A DNA stretch of 53,685 nt, taken from positions 1 through 53,685 of the forward strand of contig DATDEH010000083.1 in assembly GCA_036523395.1 (NCBI GenBank), written 5' to 3'. Shown here in pieces: positions 16,511-24,673 of the stretch. The first letter of the stretch is position 1, and every line of letters starts with the position of its first letter. Position numbers and translations under genes: made by a program. The notes under the pieces are model-generated. The model saw nothing but the letters and a program-made list of their open reading frames with translations, was not told where the DNA came from and did not search any database. The stretch comes from Candidatus Limnocylindria bacterium (GTDB taxonomy: Bacteria > Chloroflexota > Limnocylindria > P2-11E).

Positions 16511-17745
16511 TGGCAGTCGAGGTCAAGACCAAAGAAACGAATGAGATCGAGACCGAGCAGCTCGCGACGGGCTGCGAGGCCATCGCCGAGGCCATCCGGC
16601 TGGCTGACGTCGACGTTATGGCCGCATACCCGATCCGCCCGTACGACGGCGTGATGCAGGCGGCAGCGAAGCTCATCGCCAACGGCAAGATGGACGTCGA
16701 GTACATCGTCGCCGACGGAGAGCACAGCCAGTTCGAGATCGTGAAGCACGCCTGCGCGGTTGGTGCGCGAGTGTTCGTCGGCTCGTCGGGCGTCGGCTGG
16801 TTCTACGCTTTTGAGGCGATCGCGGTCACCGCGGGCCTGCGCCTACCGGTCGTGGCGATCTGCGGCAACCGCGCCCTCGATGACCCCGGCGCGTTCGGCA
16901 CCGAACACAACGACTCGCTCGCGGTGCGCGACCTCGGCTGGCTTCTGCCGTGGGCCGAGACGGCGCAGGAAGCACTCGACCTCGCGCTCATGGCCTGGCG
17001 CGTCGCCGAGGACAAGCGCGTGTCGCTCCCGGTCGCGATCGGGCTCGACGGCGCCTTCCTCACCCACTCGCAGCACATCGTGAAGATCCCGACACAAGCT
17101 GCGGTCGACAGGTTCCTGCCCAAGTTCGACCTCGGCGACCGCCTGCTGCACCCGGACAACCCGATCACCATCGCGCCGCAGGTCGACCAGGACTGGCTCA
17201 TGGAGATCCGGCGCCAGAACGACGCGGCGATGCGCAATGCGCTCGGCGTGATCCGCGAGGCGCACGCGGACTTCAAGAGGATCTTCGGCCGCGGCGGCGA
17301 GAGCCCGTTCCTCGACGAGTACATGACCGACGACGCCGAAGTCGTCGTCATCGGCCAGGGGACGCTCTCGCTCCCGATGAAGGTCGCGATCCGCCGTCTG
17401 CGGAAGGAGCGCGGCCTCAAGATCGGTCTCGTCCGCCTCAAGTGGTTCCGGCCGTTCCCGACCGAGGAGGTCGTGAAGAGCCTCCGCAGGTTCAAGGCCG
17501 TCGGCGTCATCGACCGCGACTACAGCTTTGGCTCGCCGTATTACGGCGGCGTCCTCTACAACGAGATCCGCTCAGCGCTGTACTCACAGGAGAAACGCCC
17601 GGTCATCGTCGGGTTCATCGCGGGACTCGGCGGTCGCGAGATCGAGCAACCGATGGCGACCGAGATCTTCGAGAAGACCATGGCAGCCGGCAAGGGCGAC
17701 CTCGCCGCCGGCGACACGTGCCATTGGATCGGCGTACGGGAGTAA
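16510..17745 (+). CDS. 2-oxoacid:ferredoxin oxidoreductase alpha subunit
   Basis: A 411-residue subunit with the pyrimidine-binding domain at the N-terminus (ATGCEAIAEAIRLADVDVMAAYPIRPYDG, about 19-45, then EYIVADGEHSQFEIVKHACAVGARVF) and the C-terminal domain with VVIGQGTLSLPMKVAIRRL and FRPFPTEEV. With the beta subunit it forms the thiamine diphosphate active site that decarboxylates a 2-oxo acid and makes an acyl-CoA. The Glu of ADGEHS is the candidate cofactor-activating residue. The start overlaps the previous stop (TAATG). Substrate (pyruvate, 2-oxoisovalerate or other) cannot be read. Confidence 0.9.
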   Translation: MAVEVKTKETNEIETEQLATGCEAIAEAIRLADVDVMAAYPIRPYDGVMQAAAKLIANGKMDVEYIVADGEHSQFEIVKHACAVGARVFVGSSGVGWFYAFEAIAVTAGLRLPVVAICGNRALDDPGAFGTEHNDSLAVRDLGWLLPWAETAQEALDLALMAWRVAEDKRVSLPVAIGLDGAFLTHSQHIVKIPTQAAVDRFLPKFDLGDRLLHPDNPITIAPQVDQDWLMEIRRQNDAAMRNALGVIREAHADFKRIFGRGGESPFLDEYMTDDAEVVVIGQGTLSLPMKVAIRRLRKERGLKIGLVRLKWFRPFPTEEVVKSLRRFKAVGVIDRDYSFGSPYYGGVLYNEIRSALYSQEKRPVIVGFIAGLGGREIEQPMATEIFEKTMAAGKGDLAAGDTCHWIGVRE

Positions 17746-17748
17746 GAG

Positions 17749-18804
17749 ATGACGACTGAGATCATGCCCGCCCAGGACCTGCCACAGATCAAGGGGGTCA
17801 AGGACGTCCCGTACGACGAGCTCTTCGTCTCGGGCCACCGCACCTGTCAGGGCTGCGAGTCCGCGCTCGTGATGCGGCACATGGTGAAGGCATCGGGCCC
17901 GCGCACGATCGTGCTGGGGTCGACCGGCTGCATGTACGTCGCGAACACGACGTACTACACGACACCATGGGTCGTGCCGTGGATGCACACGCAGCTCGGC
18001 GCGTCCGGGTCCGCGGCGCTCGGCACCGCGGCCGGTCTCAAGGTGCTGATGCGCAAGGGAAAACTGAAGAACGAGAAGATCAACGTCATCGCGTTCTGCG
18101 GCGACGGCGGTGGCGCCGACATGGGCATCGGTGCGATCTCCGCCACCCTCACGCATAAGGACTACAACTGCCTCGTCCTGCTGTACGACAACGAGTCGTA
18201 CGCGAATACCGACATCCAGCTGTCGAGCCAGACGCCGTACGGCGCGGTCACGACGTTCTCGCCTTCGGGCGATAAGAAGCGGCTTATGCACACGCGCTGG
18301 AAGAAGAACGTGCCTGGCATGCTCGCGGCCGGTCATCCGGAATCCCGCTACATCGCGGCAGGATGCGCCGCGTACGCCGTGGATCTCATGAACAAGATCC
18401 GCAAGGCGCTCGAGCTCGGCGGGCCCACGTTCGTGCACACGCTCGACCCGTGCCCGAAGGGTTGGGACTATCACCCGCAGTACAGCCAGGAGCTCGGCCA
18501 CCTCGCCGTGGAGACCGGGATCTGGCCGCTGTACGAAGTCGTCGACGGCGTGTGCAACCTCACCGGCCCGACGCGTCAGATCGCGGAGGGTCGCAAGAAG
18601 CGCAAGCCGGTGTATGAGTACCTGAAGCGGCAGGGCCGCTTCGCGCACTTCATCGACGAGGACGTCGAGCACTTCCAGGCGCAGGTCGACAAGATGTGGA
18701 CGGACTGGCTCATTCCCGGCGTGATCCCCTTCACCGTGCCGGCGAAGGACGTTGCGATCCTGAAGATCGACAAGAAGCCCATGCACGAGCAGAAGACCGC
18801 GTAG
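17749..18804 (+). CDS. 2-oxoacid:ferredoxin oxidoreductase beta subunit
   Basis: A 351-residue subunit binding the diphosphate of thiamine diphosphate through FCGDGGGADMGIGAISATL and the following YDNESYANT (about 117-160). RTCQGCESALVMR (about 31-43) supplies cysteines for the intrasubunit [4Fe-4S] cluster, together with later Cys residues in GSTGCMYVANT and DPCPKGWDY. Three bases separate it from the alpha gene. A terminator follows, so this closes the GntR-operator operon. Confidence 0.92.
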   Translation: MTTEIMPAQDLPQIKGVKDVPYDELFVSGHRTCQGCESALVMRHMVKASGPRTIVLGSTGCMYVANTTYYTTPWVVPWMHTQLGASGSAALGTAAGLKVLMRKGKLKNEKINVIAFCGDGGGADMGIGAISATLTHKDYNCLVLLYDNESYANTDIQLSSQTPYGAVTTFSPSGDKKRLMHTRWKKNVPGMLAAGHPESRYIAAGCAAYAVDLMNKIRKALELGGPTFVHTLDPCPKGWDYHPQYSQELGHLAVETGIWPLYEVVDGVCNLTGPTRQIAEGRKKRKPVYEYLKRQGRFAHFIDEDVEHFQAQVDKMWTDWLIPGVIPFTVPAKDVAILKIDKKPMHEQKTA

Positions 18805-18827
18805 CGCGGCACCTCACAAGGTCGTCG

Positions 18828-18856
18828 AAGGGCCGCCGCAAGGCGGCCCTTTTCTT
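18828..18856 (+). terminator. Intrinsic terminator after the oxidoreductase operon
   Basis: AAGGGCCGCC (18828-18837) pairs with GGCGGCCCTT (18842-18851) around GCAA, followed by TTCTTT. Confidence 0.88.
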
Positions 18857-18929
18857 TGGGGTCTTTCGTAGCCTTGCCGGTGGCGACACCGGCGTCGGTC
18901 GTGGTGCTGTCGATGAGGAGGGGATCGAC

Positions 18930-19508
18930 GTGCGAAGGTCAGTTCTCGCCCTGGCTTGGGCTGTTTCGATCACGTGCAGCGGGGGCGCGGTACCGGCAGC
19001 ATCGCCCACCACAGTTGCCGGGGTCCAGCTGTCGGGCGACGCGGAGATCCCGAACAAGGCGCGGATGAACGTCCAGATGGCGCTCCTCGGCATGTCCTTC
19101 AACGTCGACACGATCACCATCGACGGAAAGCAGTTCACGAAGGCGCGGTAACGGGCAACGGACCGAAGGCTCGAAGAGCTCGTCGATGAACGGCGTGCTT
19201 GATCCTCTCGGCAACGTCGATATGTCCTTCATCCACGACGTGGTCGAGGTCGATCGCCCAGAGGTCGATGGCCGCAAGACGCGGCACCGAACCCCGTCGG
19301 CACGGGTGAGCTCTGGATCCGCATCGACGACTCGCAGATCGTCCGTCAGCTGGTGAAGGTGTCGCTTGACGTCGATGGACTCGCGGGGATCAGCTTGCCC
19401 GGGTCGACCTCGAACATTGACATGGCGTCGGTGGAGATGTCGCGCGACATGCACTTTTCATCACGGGAGGCGCTCCCGCAGATCACAGCGCCGCCGGCGG
19501 GACGCTGA
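18930..19508 (+). pseudogene. Frameshifted LppX/LprAFG-family lipoprotein
   Basis: Three in-order pieces in different frames resemble one LppX/LprG-like lipoprotein, a family of secreted lipid-carrier proteins. Piece 1 (from GTG 18930) has a signal peptide with lipobox-like SITC, then NVQMALLGMSFNVDTITIDGKQFTK, stopping at 19151. Piece 2 (about 19174-19295) reads SMNGVLDPLGNVDMSFIHDV and EVDGRKTRH. Piece 3 (about 19297-19508) reads PVGTGELWIRIDDSQIVRQ and ends PQITAPPAGR. Breaks fall near 19150 and 19295. An AGGAG lies before the GTG. Either a genuine pseudogene or two indel errors. Confidence 0.75.
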
Positions 19509-19583
19509 AGCCGTGCCGCGACAGAACGGTAGCAACGCGGTTGCGGCATCGCGCGACGATGTCGGCCTGGCGTTAACAGCGGC

Positions 19584-20216
19584 GTGAGCCTCCTGGCTGG
19601 ACTGGTCGCCGGTCTCGTCATCGCTGGGCTCTACCTGCTGGCCGGACACTTCCGCATCGAAACGCCCCAGTTCACGATCGCCGGCAACCCGACGCTCGCG
19701 CTGGCCACGGCATCCGTCCTGGTACCTTTGGCCATCCTCTGGGGATGGACCTGGGTGTCGGATCGTTGGTCGGGCCGGAGCGGGCCGCGTCTCCTGCTCT
19801 ACACCCTCGGCCTCGCGCTCGCGACGGCGGCTGCCTTCCCACTCGACTCGATCCTGAGTGCGTCCGCGCCGAACCGCATCGTCTTCGACCCGAGCGTGTC
19901 GATCGTGGCCGTCGACGGCGTGCTCTGGATCGTTCCGGTCGTCGCGATCGCGGCGATCCTCTACTGGCTCTTCGGTTCGGGCAAGCTGCCGGTCGGCCTG
20001 CCGGCGCTCGCGTTCGGATATCTGATCGGACTTCCGCTCGGACTCCTGTTCCCCCCGGCCGCGATGGGCGCCGTCGCCGGCACTGCTGCGGGTCACGCCT
20101 GGCGCGAACCCGGCGCGCGGGCGCTGATCGTCGTGCTCGTCGTCTTCATCATGCTCATCGCCGCGGTCGAGCTGCCGCTCGCAGCCGCGACCGTCGACAG
20201 TCCCCTCCTCAAATAG
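19584..20216 (+). CDS. Membrane protein, paralogue of the gene at 20681
   Basis: A 210-residue protein with about five or six hydrophobic segments: 4-22, 33-55, 69-86, 112-133, 142-160 and 178-200. No catalytic motif is seen. Its layout matches the protein encoded 1.1 kb downstream: GLVAGLVIAGLY versus GYLAGLIIAVIA at the N-terminus, a WTWVSDRWSGRSGPRLLLYTLGL versus WVWLLAREGDRRLEAALYTLGL loop, and the same helix order. Function unknown; the pair looks like an ancient tandem duplication. GTG start. Confidence 0.72.
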   Translation: MSLLAGLVAGLVIAGLYLLAGHFRIETPQFTIAGNPTLALATASVLVPLAILWGWTWVSDRWSGRSGPRLLLYTLGLALATAAAFPLDSILSASAPNRIVFDPSVSIVAVDGVLWIVPVVAIAAILYWLFGSGKLPVGLPALAFGYLIGLPLGLLFPPAAMGAVAGTAAGHAWREPGARALIVVLVVFIMLIAAVELPLAAATVDSPLLK

Positions 20217-20358
20217 CGGAACTCTCGTAGCGGAACTCTCGAGTGCGACGGGCGACGCGTTCGCTGCTCCATCGAATTGACAGCCGGCGCGCCACCCGCT
20301 GCATCGCGAGCGCTGGCCGCGACCCCTAGCTTCGCCTCCAGAGGCTCGGAGGTGTCTT

Positions 20359-20601
20359 GTGAAGCGCATCGTGATCGCCCCGCTTCTCGGCTCACTGCTC
20401 GCTCTGGGCGCGGTCTCACTGGCCGCCCCCGACACCGGCTCGACTCGCACCGTCATCGACACGGGCTCGAGGCTCGACACGCGCCTGCGCGCCATCGACG
20501 GAGTGCTCTTCCCAGACTCGATCGGCGCCGAGCATCGGCAGATGCCCGACGTCGGATGTGAGGCGCCGACCACTGACCAGTGCTTCGGCTCTGGCGTCTG
20601 A
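20359..20601 (+). CDS. Small secreted protein of unknown function
   Basis: An 80-residue product from GTG 20359 with GGAGGT seven bases upstream and a TAGCTT -10-like box at 20327-20332. MKRIVIAPLLGSLLALGAVSLAA is a clear signal peptide. The mature part is about 55 residues with two Cys (VGCEAPTTDQCFG) near the C-terminus that could form a disulfide. No family recognised. Its end overlaps only an implausible 5' extension of the next gene. Confidence 0.6.
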   Translation: MKRIVIAPLLGSLLALGAVSLAAPDTGSTRTVIDTGSRLDTRLRAIDGVLFPDSIGAEHRQMPDVGCEAPTTDQCFGSGV

Positions 20602-20615
20602 TCGACATACCCGGA

Positions 20616-20647
20616 CCGAGGCCGGTGAGCCACGCTCCCGGCCTCGG
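20616..20647 (+). terminator. Hairpin after the small secreted gene
   Basis: CCGAGGCCGG (20616-20625) pairs perfectly with CCGGCCTCGG (20638-20647) around a 12-base loop. A C-rich, not T-rich, sequence follows, so termination strength is doubtful. Confidence 0.5.
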
Positions 20648-20680
20648 CCCTCCCGCACTGCCTCTAGCATCGCTCGCCTA

Positions 20681-21304
20681 GTGGCAATCGCGGTCCTCGC
20701 CGGCTACCTCGCCGGGCTGATCATCGCGGTCATCGCGTTCACGGCCGAGAACTCACGGATCACGTTCGGCGGTTACGCGCTGTATGGGAACGGCGCGCTC
20801 ATCGTGCCAGCGATACTCGCGCCGTTCGCGCTCTATCCCGGGTGGGTTTGGCTGCTGGCGCGGGAAGGCGATCGCCGACTGGAGGCCGCGCTGTACACAC
20901 TTGGGCTCCATTTCGGCGTCGGCACGTGGGCTCTCCTCGAGGTCGTCCTGAACCCCCAGTCGGCGACCGTGACGCTTCTCAGCGCGGTGCCAGGATTTCT
21001 GCTTTCGGGCGCCCTCTTCGTGCTCCCCGCGGCCCTGCTCGCCGCGGCGACCCTCTGGCTCGTCCGGTCCAGACACGTCGCGATCACGCCGTTGACCGCG
21101 GCCTTCGGGTTCGTCATCGCCGCGCTCACGGGCCTGTTCTTCGGCCTCGGCCTCGGGATCCTCAGTGGAGGCGCTGTCGCGCTCGCTCTGGACAGACCCG
21201 CACGCAGGACGGCGATCGGCATCGCTCTCCTCGTGCTGCTGATCGTGGCCGCCAACGCGCCGATCGTCGCGGCGATCGCGACAAGCAGCGGCCCGACGCG
21301 CTGA
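20681..21304 (+). CDS. Membrane protein, paralogue of the gene at 19584
   Basis: From GTG 20681 this gives 207 residues with about six hydrophobic segments. A TAGCAT box lies 10 bases before the GTG and no SD is present, suggesting a leaderless message; the longer frame from 20558 overlaps the preceding gene and is Arg/Ser-rich shadow. Helix order and the LYTLGLHFGVGTWALLEVVL region mirror the upstream paralogue. Function unknown. Confidence 0.7.
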   Translation: MAIAVLAGYLAGLIIAVIAFTAENSRITFGGYALYGNGALIVPAILAPFALYPGWVWLLAREGDRRLEAALYTLGLHFGVGTWALLEVVLNPQSATVTLLSAVPGFLLSGALFVLPAALLAAATLWLVRSRHVAITPLTAAFGFVIAALTGLFFGLGLGILSGGAVALALDRPARRTAIGIALLVLLIVAANAPIVAAIATSSGPTR

Positions 21305-21309
21305 CGCGC

Positions 21310-21993
21310 CTAGGAGCTCGGCGTCTCCCCTTCAGGCCGACGCGGCGCTGGCTGCGGAGCCGCGGGCGCTGTTGCCGTTGACTGTGGAGGCGGCTGAGGC
21401 GCGTTCGCGCCCGGCGGAGTGCCGGGAGGCGCCGGGGTGAACGGCCGCGGCGGTCCGGCGGGCCGGAACTCGCCCGCAGGACGGAACTCACCCGCGGGCC
21501 GGAACTCGCCGGCCGGCCGCCAGGGACCGCGCTCGGGCTTCGGCGGTGGCGGACCGCCCGCCATCGCGCGTGCCTGCGGTGACATCAGACCGCGCACGTG
21601 CTCGGCGGTGTACGGCAGAAGCGCCATGAAGCGCGCGCGCTTCAGCGCGGTCGTGAGCATCCGCTGGTGCTTCGCGCACGAGCCGCTCTTGCGACGCGGG
21701 TCGATCTTGCCGCGCTCGCTGATGTAGCGGCGGATGCGGCCTACGTCCTTGTAGTCGATCTTCTGCACCTTATCGACGCAGAACGAGCACACCTTCCGGC
21801 GCGGGCGACGCGGACCGCCAGGTCCGCCCGAACCACGGTCGCCACCACCGCCACCACTGCCGTAAGACGGACGACCGCCGCCGTACGACGGGCGCGGTCC
21901 GCGCGGCGCCATCGGCGCGGGCGGACGCGGCGCGCCGCCTTCGACCGCGGCTTCGGGATGCGCCTGCGGGTTTGGAGGGGTCTCGTTCGTCAT
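21310..21993 (-). CDS. rpsR: 30S ribosomal protein S18 with long low-complexity tails
   Basis: The S18 core spans about residues 64-130: [61 protein letters not shown] CxxC plus later Cys suggests a zinc-binding (C+) form. Around it lie a Pro/Gly/Arg-rich N-terminal arm of about 63 residues and a Pro-rich C-terminal arm of about 97 residues with three exact RPAGEF copies. Ordinary S18 is about 70-90 residues, so this is nearly three times as long. ATG 21993 is preferred over GTG 21999 because of spacing from GGAG. Last gene of rpsF-ssb-rpsR. Confidence 0.93.
   Translation of the reverse strand: MTNETPPNPQAHPEAAVEGGAPRPPAPMAPRGPRPSYGGGRPSYGSGGGGGDRGSGGPGGPRRPRRKVCSFCVDKVQKIDYKDVGRIRRYISERGKIDPRRKSGSCAKHQRMLTTALKRARFMALLPYTAEHVRGLMSPQARAMAGGPPPPKPERGPWRPAGEFRPAGEFRPAGEFRPAGPPRPFTPAPPGTPPGANAPQPPPQSTATAPAAPQPAPRRPEGETPSS
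21466..21519 (-). repeat. Triplicated 18-bp unit in the rpsR tail
   Basis: Three consecutive 18-base units encode RPAGEF each, with silent third-position differences, followed by a partial RPAG. It is a coding minisatellite in the C-terminal extension of S18. Confidence 0.85.
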
Positions 21994-22005
21994 CTGCACT
22001 CGCTC

Positions 22006-22431
22006 CTAGAACGGGATCTCGTCGGGATCGAAGCCGGGAGCCGACTTCTCACCGTCCGCAGCACGGTCACCAGCGACCGGCGCGGTCATGCCCTCGCGAC
22101 CGGGCCGCGGATCGAGCATCTGGAAGTCGTTCGCGCTGATGTCCAGGCTGAGGCGCTCCTTGCCCTCGCGATCGGTGTACGTGCGGGGCGTGAAGCGGCC
22201 CTCGACCAGCACCAGACGACCCTTCGTGATCATCTGCTGTGCGCGCTCGGCGAGACCCGACCAGCAGCTCACGCGGTACCAGTCGGTCTGCTCGACGCGC
22301 TCCTCGGCGCGACCGCTCACGCGGTTCACCGCGACGCTGAACTCACATACCGGCTTGCCGTTCGGTGTCATCTTGAGCTCCGGATCGCGGCCGACGTTCC
22401 CCACGATGATGATCTTGCTGAATGAAGCCAT
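22006..22431 (-). CDS. ssb: Single-stranded DNA-binding protein
   Basis: A 141-residue SSB. The OB fold covers residues 1 to about 108: FSKIIIVGNVGRDPELKMTPNGKPVCEFSVAVNR, TDWYRVSCWSGLAERAQQMITKGRLVLVEGRF and the LSLDISANDFQML end. A short acidic linker leads to the C-terminal tip DPDEIPF, the segment used to recruit repair and replication proteins. It begins two bases after rpsF, in the usual rpsF-ssb-rpsR order. The longer open frame upstream is shadow over rpsF. Confidence 0.96.
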   Translation of the reverse strand: MASFSKIIIVGNVGRDPELKMTPNGKPVCEFSVAVNRVSGRAEERVEQTDWYRVSCWSGLAERAQQMITKGRLVLVEGRFTPRTYTDREGKERLSLDISANDFQMLDPRPGREGMTAPVAGDRAADGEKSAPGFDPDEIPF

Positions 22432-22433
22432 TT

Positions 22434-22721
22434 CTATTCGTCCCTTCTCACAACGATGTGGCGCAGGATCTCCTCCGTGAGACGGATGGTGCGCTCGAAC
22501 TCGCGCGCTTGGTCCGGCGGGAGCGAGAACTCGAGCACGCCGTAATGGCCGTCGCGGTGGTGGGCGAGCTCGTATGCGAGCCGGCGGCGTGCCGGAGGGG
22601 TCACTTTGTCGATCTTGCCCCCGAGGGTCGTGATCGTGTGCTGCAGCCGGTCGCTCACCGCGGTCAGCCGCTCTTCGTCGGCGCTCGGGGGGAGGAGATA
22701 CATGAGCTCGTATGGGCGCAT
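22434..22721 (-). CDS. rpsF: 30S ribosomal protein S6
   Basis: A 95-residue S6: MRPYELMYLLPPSADEERL at the N-terminus, then GGKIDKVTPPARRRLAYELAHHRDGHYGVLEFSLPP, the classical core that pairs with S18 on the 16S rRNA. First gene of the operon, about 80 nt downstream of a probable promoter. A modest SD (AGGAAG) lies upstream. Confidence 0.96.
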   Translation of the reverse strand: MRPYELMYLLPPSADEERLTAVSDRLQHTITTLGGKIDKVTPPARRRLAYELAHHRDGHYGVLEFSLPPDQAREFERTIRLTEEILRHIVVRRDE

Positions 22722-22816
22722 TCGGTCCGGCTTCCTTTCCCTGGGCTTGCCGCGGACCTTTGGTCCGGGGCGAAAAGGCGCCGTGGCACATATCCACGGC
22801 GGTAGCGAACATTGTA
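22722..22816 (-). promoter_or_regulatory. rpsF operon promoter and structured leader
   Basis: TACAAT (22816-22811 on the minus strand) is a good -10 box; the -35 region is poor. The leader of about 83 nt contains two hairpins: GCCGTGG/CCACGGC (22800-22794 with 22786-22780) and CGGACC/GGTCCG (22767-22762 with 22758-22753). This is where autogenous S6:S18-binding leaders occur in bacteria, but I cannot match the published consensus, so the leader role is only a proposal. Confidence 0.45.
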
Positions 22817-22876
22817 CGGGATGAGACGGCCGGAGGCATCACACAGGAGCGTTCGGCGCAGCCTTGCGAGGGTGCC

Positions 22877-23110
22877 GTGACGCTTCGGCCAGACGCGACG
22901 GTCGAATGCGCGGAGTGCGGCCTGCCGATGACACCGATCTCCGAGTCGTCCACGACGGTCACGGTCGAGTGCGCCAATCGCCATCGTGTCGTCACTGCAC
23001 TGCCGGACGACCGAGCGACCCGCGCGCTCGTCGACAACTGGATCGCAAAGAAAGGCGCCCAGCTGCACGTTCAGCACGAACGCTGGGAACGCGAGGAGGA
23101 CGAGGAGTGA
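22877..23110 (+). CDS. Small cysteine-containing protein of unknown function
   Basis: A 77-residue product from GTG 22877. CAECG (about residues 11-15) and CANRH (about 31-35) look like a beta-ribbon metal site lacking one classical ligand, followed by an acidic C-terminus (ERWEREEDEE). It diverges from rpsF and overlaps the cupin start (GTGA), so both are probably co-translated. No function proposed. Confidence 0.6.
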   Translation: MTLRPDATVECAECGLPMTPISESSTTVTVECANRHRVVTALPDDRATRALVDNWIAKKGAQLHVQHERWEREEDEE

Positions 23111-23475
23111 GACCCCATGTCGTTACGGCCAACAAGCGCCATGTGCAGACCACCCAGACGAGCGGCATGGTCCGCGAGGAAGCGGTGCACAGCGACAAGA
23201 TGTGGGCGGGGATCGCGCACAACGCCCCTCAGGCGTTCTCTGGATGGCATCATCACGGCGACTACGAATCCGCGATCTACGTCCTGACCGGCCATGTCCG
23301 CATCGAGTGCGGACCAGGTGGCCGCACCGTTCTCGACGGCGGCCCGGGCGATTTCCTGCTCATCCCGGCGCGCGAGATCCACCGCGAAGGCAACCCGACC
23401 GATGCGACGACGGACGTTGTCCTGGTGCGGGCCGGTCAGGGCGAAGTCGTGGTCAACGTCGACGGGCCGGCATAG
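23107..23475 (+). CDS. Cupin-domain protein
   Basis: A 122-residue single-domain cupin. Motif 1 reads GWHHHGDYESAIYVLTGHVRIECG (two His and a Glu for metal binding). Motif 2 reads GDFLLIPAREIHREGN with the fourth ligand His. Such small cupins bind a metal and act as enzymes or sensors; the substrate is not visible. GTG 23107 overlaps the upstream gene. The 3' end overlaps the convergent gene by 40 bases. Confidence 0.85.
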   Translation: MRPHVVTANKRHVQTTQTSGMVREEAVHSDKMWAGIAHNAPQAFSGWHHHGDYESAIYVLTGHVRIECGPGGRTVLDGGPGDFLLIPAREIHREGNPTDATTDVVLVRAGQGEVVVNVDGPA

Positions 23476-23987
23476 CCGCGCGCGAAGAGCGCGCCTGCGA
23501 GCGCGACCGCGGCAATGACGAGGGCGCCCAGCGCGAGCGGAGTGTTGTCTTTCGGCGCGGTCGGCGTCGCCGCCGTGCCGGAGCCGAAGAACGACGCTTC
23601 CTCCGCGTTCGGCGCGCCGGCGTGGCTGCCGCTGCACGCATCTGTCTGCCACGCGCCGTTGCCCGCCGCCCGGAGATACAGCGTGTGTCCCTCACCGCGG
23701 ATCACCGCTGAGTAGTCGACGCTCGTGATCGCGCCACCCTTCGTCGGCCCGAGGTAGACCTCGACCTCGCCGAGAAGCGTTCCCTTCAGGAATCGCTCCG
23801 GGCGGAAGCGGATGACGCCGCCCGCCGGCGCGAACGTCTGCCGCGTCCCGGTGACGGAGCCGTATACGACGACCTCTGCCAGCGCGGCGCGCTCGGCCAC
23901 GGTCATCTGGACGCACGATGCGAGCGCCGGCGACGACGCCCAGCTCATGCCGAACAGCACCGCGGTGACGAACATCAGACAGCGCAC
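23436..23987 (-). CDS. Exported protein with C-terminal membrane anchor
   Basis: About 183 residues: a signal peptide (LMFVTAVLFGMSWASSPALA), a soluble beta-rich domain (SCVQMTVAERAALAEVVVYGSVTG, RFRPERFLKGTLLGEVEVYLG, SGSHAG) and one C-terminal hydrophobic segment (LALGALVIAAVALAGALFARG). The soluble part resembles NTR/TIMP-like exported domains (Cys at maturation site, 'vyGkV' strand), a weak resemblance only. GTG 23987 is chosen because GGGAG lies just upstream; ATG 24008 is the alternative. Confidence 0.72.
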   Translation of the reverse strand: MRCLMFVTAVLFGMSWASSPALASCVQMTVAERAALAEVVVYGSVTGTRQTFAPAGGVIRFRPERFLKGTLLGEVEVYLGPTKGGAITSVDYSAVIRGEGHTLYLRAAGNGAWQTDACSGSHAGAPNAEEASFFGSGTAATPTAPKDNTPLALGALVIAAVALAGALFARGYAGPSTLTTTSP

Positions 23988-24034
23988 GAGGTCTCCCACT
24001 CCAGGCATGACGCCGGAAGTTGGGCCGCGGTTCC

Positions 24035-24454
24035 CTAAGTGGCCTGCCCGGCGAGCAGCGTGCGCAGTCGCTCACCAAGGGTCTGCAGGACGGACACGGC
24101 GATCAGGGCGTTCTGACGGATGACGTTGTGGAACTCCCCACGTGACAGCACCAGACATTTCATGGGCGACAGCGCCGTCACGGTCGCGGTCCGCGGCCCG
24201 CCGTCGAGGAGGGCGATCTCACCGAAGAAGTCGCCTGCGCCGAGCTCGCGGAGGTGGCGCCCCTGGCGGCGCACCTCGGCGGTGCCGGAGATGATCACGA
24301 AGAACTCGCCGCCAGCCGAACCCTCGCGGCACAGATCGCGCCCTGCGACGAAGTCGACCTCGTCGACCTGCGTCGCGATGAAGGCGAGTTGCTTGTCGTC
24401 GCACTCCGCGAAGAGTGGAACGGACTTCAGCATCTTGACTCGCGGATCAGCCAT
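24035..24454 (-). CDS. Cyclic-nucleotide-binding domain protein
   Basis: A 139-residue protein made of one CNB domain: LKSVPLFAECDDKQLAFIA, FFVIISGTAEV, and the phosphate-binding cassette FFGEIALLDGGPRTATVTA that keeps the Glu and Arg needed for cAMP/cGMP contact. No DNA-binding or kinase domain follows, so it is a stand-alone sensor or adaptor. A TAGCCT box lies 8 bases before ATG 24454 without an SD, suggesting leaderless expression. Confidence 0.87.
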   Translation of the reverse strand: MADPRVKMLKSVPLFAECDDKQLAFIATQVDEVDFVAGRDLCREGSAGGEFFVIISGTAEVRRQGRHLRELGAGDFFGEIALLDGGPRTATVTALSPMKCLVLSRGEFHNVIRQNALIAVSVLQTLGERLRTLLAGQAT

Positions 24455-24585
24455 TGGCGCCGAGGCTACGTCGCAGTGAAGAAGGTCGCAAGGCCGCCGC
24501 CCTGTCACTCGACCAAGGCGGATGACCGCGCTCCAGGCCCGTACGGCGCCAGTTCTTGAGGCGCAATAGTCCGCAGGTCGTTCGG

Positions 24586-24659
24586 TGCTGGCGGCGGGAT
24601 TCGAACCCGCACTGAACTCCTCTTAAGGGAGTGGTCTCTGCCGATTGGACTACGCCAGC
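24586..24659 (-). tRNA. Atypical tRNA, anticodon UAA, short variable loop
   Basis: The minus strand folds as a 74-nt cloverleaf. Acceptor GCTGGCG/CGCCAGC has discriminator A73, no CCA encoded. The D-arm is GTC, an 11-base loop CAATCGGCAGA, then GAC, the three-pair layout of tRNA-Leu. The anticodon stem is ACTCC/GGAGT with loop CTTAAGA (anticodon UAA). The variable loop is only five bases (TCAGT). The T-arm is GCGGG-TTCGAAT-CCCGC. Leucine tRNAs normally carry a long variable arm and A37; here it is short and position 37 is G. Assigned as Leu-like, decoding UUA, with identity uncertain. Confidence 0.75.
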
Positions 24660-24673
24660 TCGCTAAGGATACG

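Noticed and set aside
22722-22816. Known S6:S18 leader RNA motif
   Set aside because: Two hairpins are present, but I cannot match the published consensus confidently, so only a generic leader is called.
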